DNA from: Marisa cornuarietis
Lineage: Eukaryota; Mollusca; Gastropoda; Architaenioglossa; Ampullariidae
Length of the DNA: 64,000 bases
Direction of reading: 5' to 3'
NCBI GenBank assembly: GCA_004794655.1
Contig: SMMW01000001.1
Location: forward strand, 18,352,501 to 18,416,500
Positions 59,563 through 64,000 of this stretch are shown here, one piece after another; position 1 is the first letter of the stretch, and each line of letters starts with the position of its first letter. The notes below the pieces were generated by a model. It made no database searches and was not told the origin of the DNA. It was given only the letters and a program-made list of their open reading frames with translations. The translations under genes were made by a program, and so were the position numbers.

Positions 59563-60386
59563 TTAAATTATTAAACTTTTATTATTAAAATTATTTTTAA
59601 AATTTGTAAATAAGTTTTAAACTTTTTCAATGCTTGATTACAAATTTCAAAAAATTTTTAAGGAAATTTGGTCAAATATCACTACGTTATTTTTTCCCAT
59701 AATTTATTTATATTCAGAGAAATCACAATCTAAAGAGTTAAGGAGGAAATGTTGCAATTATAAGGATACCGGTGAGTGTGTGATATTTATTTTGCGGGCA
59801 TACATTTTGATTTTATTTGTCATTCACGTGCACGTGAAGTATGTAGACAAACATGGAACTGCACATTCTTGAACAGCAAAAGCAGAAGTTTGATAGCGAT
59901 GTTTGTTTTGCTTTTTTCTGTAACAATGAGTTAGGTACGATAAAAAAAACTCGCGCCTGAGAGAAGAAAGATAATTATTTTGTAAATATATAAGTAAACG
60001 AATTTGTGGCTCGCAATGCCTGGTTGCGAACGTGGAGGGGGAAGCAGAGGGTAAATAAGTATCCTGACACGACTAAGTTTTTCCATTTAGTAATTTTCCA
60101 ACCTTTTTAATTCATTCACTCTATGATCTGTCATTATCTTGATCAATGCTCTTCAACTTGTACTGGTCGTCGATACTTGGAAAAGAAAATATTTGATAGA
60201 CTCATCTGATGACAGTGATGACAGTGCTCGACACAGAGGTATTTTAAAAGAAGGGGGAGATAAGCAAGTTGAGTTCGGTACGTTCCGTCGTTGATGTGTT
60301 TCAGACAGTTGTTCGCCTGTTAACTGTTAAATCTGTCTCACTACAAGTTATTATTTCTAAAGACAGCGATGTTATTAACAAGAAGA
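59246..60386. other. Upstream flank of receptor F, with (CA)n at 59503-59561
   Basis: Contains the E/G-type markers in diverged form: TGACTGTGAGTGCTTTATGT (59467-59486), GTGAAGTATGTAGACAAACA, TTAGGTACGATAAA (59931-59944), CTTGTACTGGTCGTCGATAC (60157-60176) and GATGACAGTGATGACAGTGC. Candidate promoter region of gene F. No coding gene. Confidence 0.55.
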
Positions 60387-60768
60387 GGGGCTATTGATGG
60401 CTCATTGGCAAAGCCGATTGTCACCCCGACGATGAGAATTGGATATCTTGGGTTCGTATCTCAGCTTTGACATACCTCTCTCTGATTGTTCCTCTCGCTT
60501 TTTAGGGATAACGATTTGGGGGTTTTATCTGGGTACTCTGGTTTCCTGCAGCCTCTGTGTGTTGGGGTAGGAATGCATGCGTGTACATATGTGTGTGGGG
60601 GGGGGGGCGGAGAGAGAGAGAGTGTGTGCGTAGCTATGACTTTGTGAGTAGTGATGATTTGAATGATGATAAATGAATTAGTAAAATAAATGTGATGCCC
60701 ACTCATAACCGTTATTTCGTTTTTATAAGCACCTTAATGTCACCTTTTTTTGATAAAGCGCTCTGTAA

Positions 60769-60845
<77 letters not shown>
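60387..60845 (+). mobile_element. tRNA-derived SINE, family 3, with (GAT)n tail
   Basis: GGGCTATTGATGGCTCATTG holds a box-A-like sequence and TTGGGTTCGTATCTCAGCTT a good box B. The body has TCTGGGTACTCTGGTTTCCT and the 3' end GATAAAGCGCTCTGTAAAT runs into about 25 GAT units (60770-60845), as often seen when a SINE borrows a LINE 3' end. Confidence 0.6.
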
Positions 60846-60848
<3 letters not shown>

Positions 60849-61212
60849 TCCTGAATTATCTAATATGTAGTCGTTTAAAAAAAGAAAAGAAAATGAAATA
60901 ATACCATGTTGATTACAAATGTTTACTTCGCGATTTCAAATTTCAACAAGAAAATATGAGTACAGACATTCTTACGTTCTTAGGTTGTTTCCTTATTTTT
61001 ATTTGAAGGATTCAAGCTATTGAAGGATTGTTGTTGCTTGATCTTGATATCTTTTTACGAAGTACTATTCCTGACTTGTACCTCATCTTTATGTTGTTCA
61101 GTGTCCCTATGTGTACCTCCCTGTCTATTGGTTGTTATGTTTCTTTCTATCAAATTGTACTGCGCAGAGAGTGCGATCTATCTTATTCGTGATTCTGCGC
61201 ATTATAAGTTCG
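60846..61212. other. Intergenic left of the broken receptor copy
   Basis: No gene. CCATGTTGATTACAAATGTT (60904-60923) loosely recalls sequence upstream of E (53741-53770). Confidence 0.45.
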
Positions 61213-61915
61213 CATTATTATTATTATTATTATTACTGATGAGTGTGGCAGCCTTCATGGGAAACATGACACACACGCACCGCTCTACGGCGATGATCAT
61301 CGTCACACACCCGGACAGATAAAAGAAACCATAAGAAACATTGAAAGAGTGAATGAGTAAAGTCCATCTCCAGAACAGTCCCTGACCAGGCAGAACCATT
61401 TGTATGAAACAATACAAAGCTGATATGAATTGACCTGTGAGGTACATAAAGTCAACAAAGGCGAGACAGAAGAGACAGAGGTTCATCCGGTCTCGCAGTC
61501 CCTGACGATAAAACACGATCATAGTGATGAAGCCGGTTGGTGCTCCGATAAAGAAACAAGATGGCACAAACCCGGATGCTATCGTCCTGTCGATGTTCAT
61601 ATAAATTTCGTAACTCAGAACACTATCGGGATGATTCCGACTACTGTATCCCAGTAAACTGCCATTTGTTAGAGATGTGTTTAGGATAACAGACAGGTTA
61701 GTGAACAAAGTGTGTCACGGATCGACCCGTAACAGTAATGAATGTCAGAAATGGAGTTAGCTCCCTTGTTTGTTTTGTGCAGCAGGGTTAGTAGCCCTTG
61801 GGGTTACGTTTGGTATGGTTGAAAAGCGTGACTAAAAGGAGGTATGACGTGGGGTGTCGTCTGGAAGAGCGCAGAAGTTTCGAGAGAGAGAAAAAGATGG
61901 TTTGAGTGGAATTTT

Positions 61916-61987
<72 letters not shown>

Positions 61988-62728
61988 TTTTGGAGAAAAG
62001 TAAAGGTCGGCGTTGGAGTATTGCTTAGAGTTTATAGGCCTAGTGTTTCGCCAGTTGCTGTGTACCTACTGGTTTATTCAGATAATTGTAGTATTGCTAT
62101 GTGTTTGAAAAGATTCGCCAGTTACTGTGTGCCTACTTGTGGATTCTGTATTGGGAGTAATTGCTGTGCTCTGGGAGGTTCGCAGTGGTGTGTATTTCTG
62201 TATAGTTTCAAGGAGTATTACAGGCAAGTGTACATCTGTGGGTGCGTAAGTTGTGATCAGACGTTGACAGTGTGATTTGGTCATGTACGTTTTGAGAAAC
62301 TGTTGATGAACATTGGAAGAAAATTAAACTAATATAGAGAAGAGACGGTTAGCGACGTTTGATTGGAAGGTTGAAAGACATCTACGTTGTTGAAAGGATA
62401 TTCCTGCTCGCTTGTTCACATATATTGACTGGAGATATTTAAAATATTAGAAGGGTTTATGTAATCATTAATTAGCTGCGAGATATGTTGCTGTAACTTT
62501 TATTTGAAATTCGTAGAGTGTGGGAAAATATTTTGAATTTTTGAATTATAGAGATATAGGAACCCACGTGCAGGTCTTAGTACTTTGTTGTGTGAAAGAA
62601 CACGTGAAGAACGCTGTGAGGTCAGTGTATGTTATCGGTGACCCGTCCACACGTCCCGTGCGTTCTTGACATAGTGGTCGTCACATCCATGACAACATAC
62701 GTGTTAAACTTAGACCACATATTTATAG
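61213..62728 (-). pseudogene. Chemosensory GPCR copy G, split by a solo LTR and truncated
   Basis: Minus strand. 62728-62672 holds the acceptor-side leader, the ATG (62720) and MWSKFNTYVVMDVTT; 61712-61236 continues from the next codons to AAVERCVCV-region and MKAATLIS. The two parts are separated by a 959-base LTR inserted in the N-terminal codons. After LIS the gene stops at an (ATT)n tract (61213-61235), so TM4 to TM7 and exon 2 are absent. Sequence is close to gene E, including GAPTGF and VLPGQGLFWRWTLL. The N-terminal Cys is lost (YSSRNHP against YSCRNHP). No functional product is possible. Confidence 0.92.
61713..62671. mobile_element. Solo LTR inside receptor copy G
   Basis: Comparison with gene E defines the insertion. 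It starts TGTCACGGATCGACCCGTAA and ends GTGCGTTCTTGACA, i.e. TG...CA, and is flanked by AAGTG (left) and TAGTG (right), a five-base target duplication with one change; E has a single TAGTG. Length 959 bases, no internal gag or pol, so a solo LTR left by LTR-LTR recombination, Ty3-type by TSD length. A (GT)n tract (61919-61985) lies inside; the open frame across it is not a gene. Confidence 0.85.
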
Positions 62729-63368
62729 CTGAAGTGACATCTTCGTGAAAGAAAGAATAAATCTGTTACTGTGATGTGGGCTATTCGAGAAGAAAAGACA
62801 ATTATAGCATGGTACAATTTCCATCTTCCTGTCTTTCTCTGCAGTCTACCTTCCGTAGAGTCTGATCGTCTTTTATGCGCTGTACAAAAGCGAGAGATGA
62901 AGCATATTTATGGGCTTTGCTTGTGTATCTTGACTGGGTGTGTTCGATATAGACCATTTGTTTACATTTTTGATTTGTTACAGTGAACACACACTCCGAA
63001 AGAGATGTGATATTTGGTTATATAAAAAATTCTAAACAAAAACTAAACCTGCTCTTTTTATAAGGAAACCATATCATTTTACTACATAATAAAAAATTTA
63101 AAACAAAATTTATTATAGTCTAATATTTTTGCATTTCCCTAAACGACTTTCTATAGTGTTAAGCCTTAAAAGAAATCCAAACAAACAAATTGCTGCCATG
63201 TTGATTCTATGACAATTTTTACTACATGATTACAAATTTATACACGAGCATGAGCTGACAACCATTACTACCTTGCTTTTTTCCAATCTTTACTTTTTTA
63301 ATGAAGAAATAACAAGAACAGTAAATGATTTTTTCCAGTTTGGGGGTTGTTGGTGGTGGTGGTGTGCT

Positions 63369-63427
<59 letters not shown>

Positions 63428-64000
63428 GTGTGTGACTCTAGAAAGAAGTAATTGATTTTGTAACAATATTAGTACCTGAGTTTGAATCTTTAGAAGGACG
63501 GCTTCAACTATTGAGTGGAAACTAGTACGTAAACCCACCGATAAGAGTAAGATTTTTCATTTAATAATAAAGTCATTTTTCGAACTTTTCCTTCATTCAT
63601 TCTTTGATCTGTCATTTGTGTCTATGCTTTTGAACTCGTACTGGTCGTCGATTCGGAGGAGAAGGGGAGATGTCAGGGACTCAGCTGACGACAGTGATGA
63701 CAGCACACAGGTATGTTCTCAGCGACAGTAAGAAAGTCCAGCTGTACACTCAGTCGGCTCCTTTGATGTTTTTCGGACATTTCTTTGCTTGTTCACCACG
63801 CAATTAGCCTCCCTCCCTCGTCTTGCATGTATATCGAGACTGCCGTTTGATGAAAGTCGGATTAAGGGATGAAAGCAGAAGACACATACATATACACACA
63901 TACACGCGTTCTTTCAACAAAACATAAAACAATTTCCTAAAGTCCGTACACACTTGTGTAATCTCGATGAGCCTCACACATGTTGCAAAACAACGCACAT
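62729..64000. other. Upstream flank of copy G, duplicate of the E flank
   Basis: Near-identical to 53268-54830, in the same order, but with one (GT)n tract (63377-63434) where E has two with about 225 bases between. Contains CTCGTACTGGTCGTCGATTC (63636-63655) and GACGACAGTGATGACAGCAC. The duplication runs past the right edge of the window. No coding gene. Confidence 0.8.
63377..63434. repeat. (GT)n microsatellite
   Basis: About 28 GT units, edged like the left tract of the E flank on one side and like the right tract on the other. Confidence 0.95.

Noticed and set aside
61844..62275. A 143-residue plus-strand frame with a Cys/Val run
   Set aside because: It lies inside the solo LTR and spans its (GT)n tract; no domain.

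Overview
The window looks like nuclear DNA of a gastropod mollusc. This is inferred from intron-containing genes with GT-AG junctions, very dense (GT)n/(ATT)n/(GAT)n microsatellites, tRNA-derived SINEs, LINE relics, and a lineage-specific tandem array of rhodopsin-like receptors of the chemosensory type reported from sea hares and other snails. No search was run, so the species is not fixed.

Left edge, 0-7 kb: the end of a gag-like open frame with two CCHC zinc knuckles, followed by a purine tract and a short LTR-like sequence; a decayed LINE reverse transcriptase; long ATT and ATGT microsatellites; and an orphan, decayed copy of receptor exon 2 at 4.65-4.83 kb.

7.3-17 kb, minus strand: one multi-exon host gene. 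Eight downstream exons join in frame through seven GT-AG junctions, giving about 828 residues: an alpha-helical middle and a long Pro/Leu-rich C-terminus built by a coding minisatellite. A further upstream exon (15.6-17.0 kb) clearly codes for a charged, disordered region but carries one-base frame breaks, most of them at short homopolymers. The protein is not securely identified. 17-23.5 kb holds foldback and MITE-like elements, SINEs and a LINE 3' end.

23.5-62.7 kb, minus strand: six complete two-coding-exon receptor genes (called A to F here by coordinate) and one wrecked copy (G). All share exon 1 (N-terminus to TM5), one intron of 0.5-1.0 kb at the same AG|N codon junction, and exon 2 (TM6, TM7, tail). 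In all six a splice acceptor sits 1-38 bases before the ATG, so each probably has a non-coding 5' exon. E, F and G form a recent subgroup sharing upstream sequence. G is broken by a solo LTR inside its N-terminal codons and by loss of everything after the ERC region.

The biology is a birth-and-death chemoreceptor cluster, with active duplicates, a fresh pseudogene, an old relic 19 kb away, and mobile elements and microsatellites at several breakpoints.
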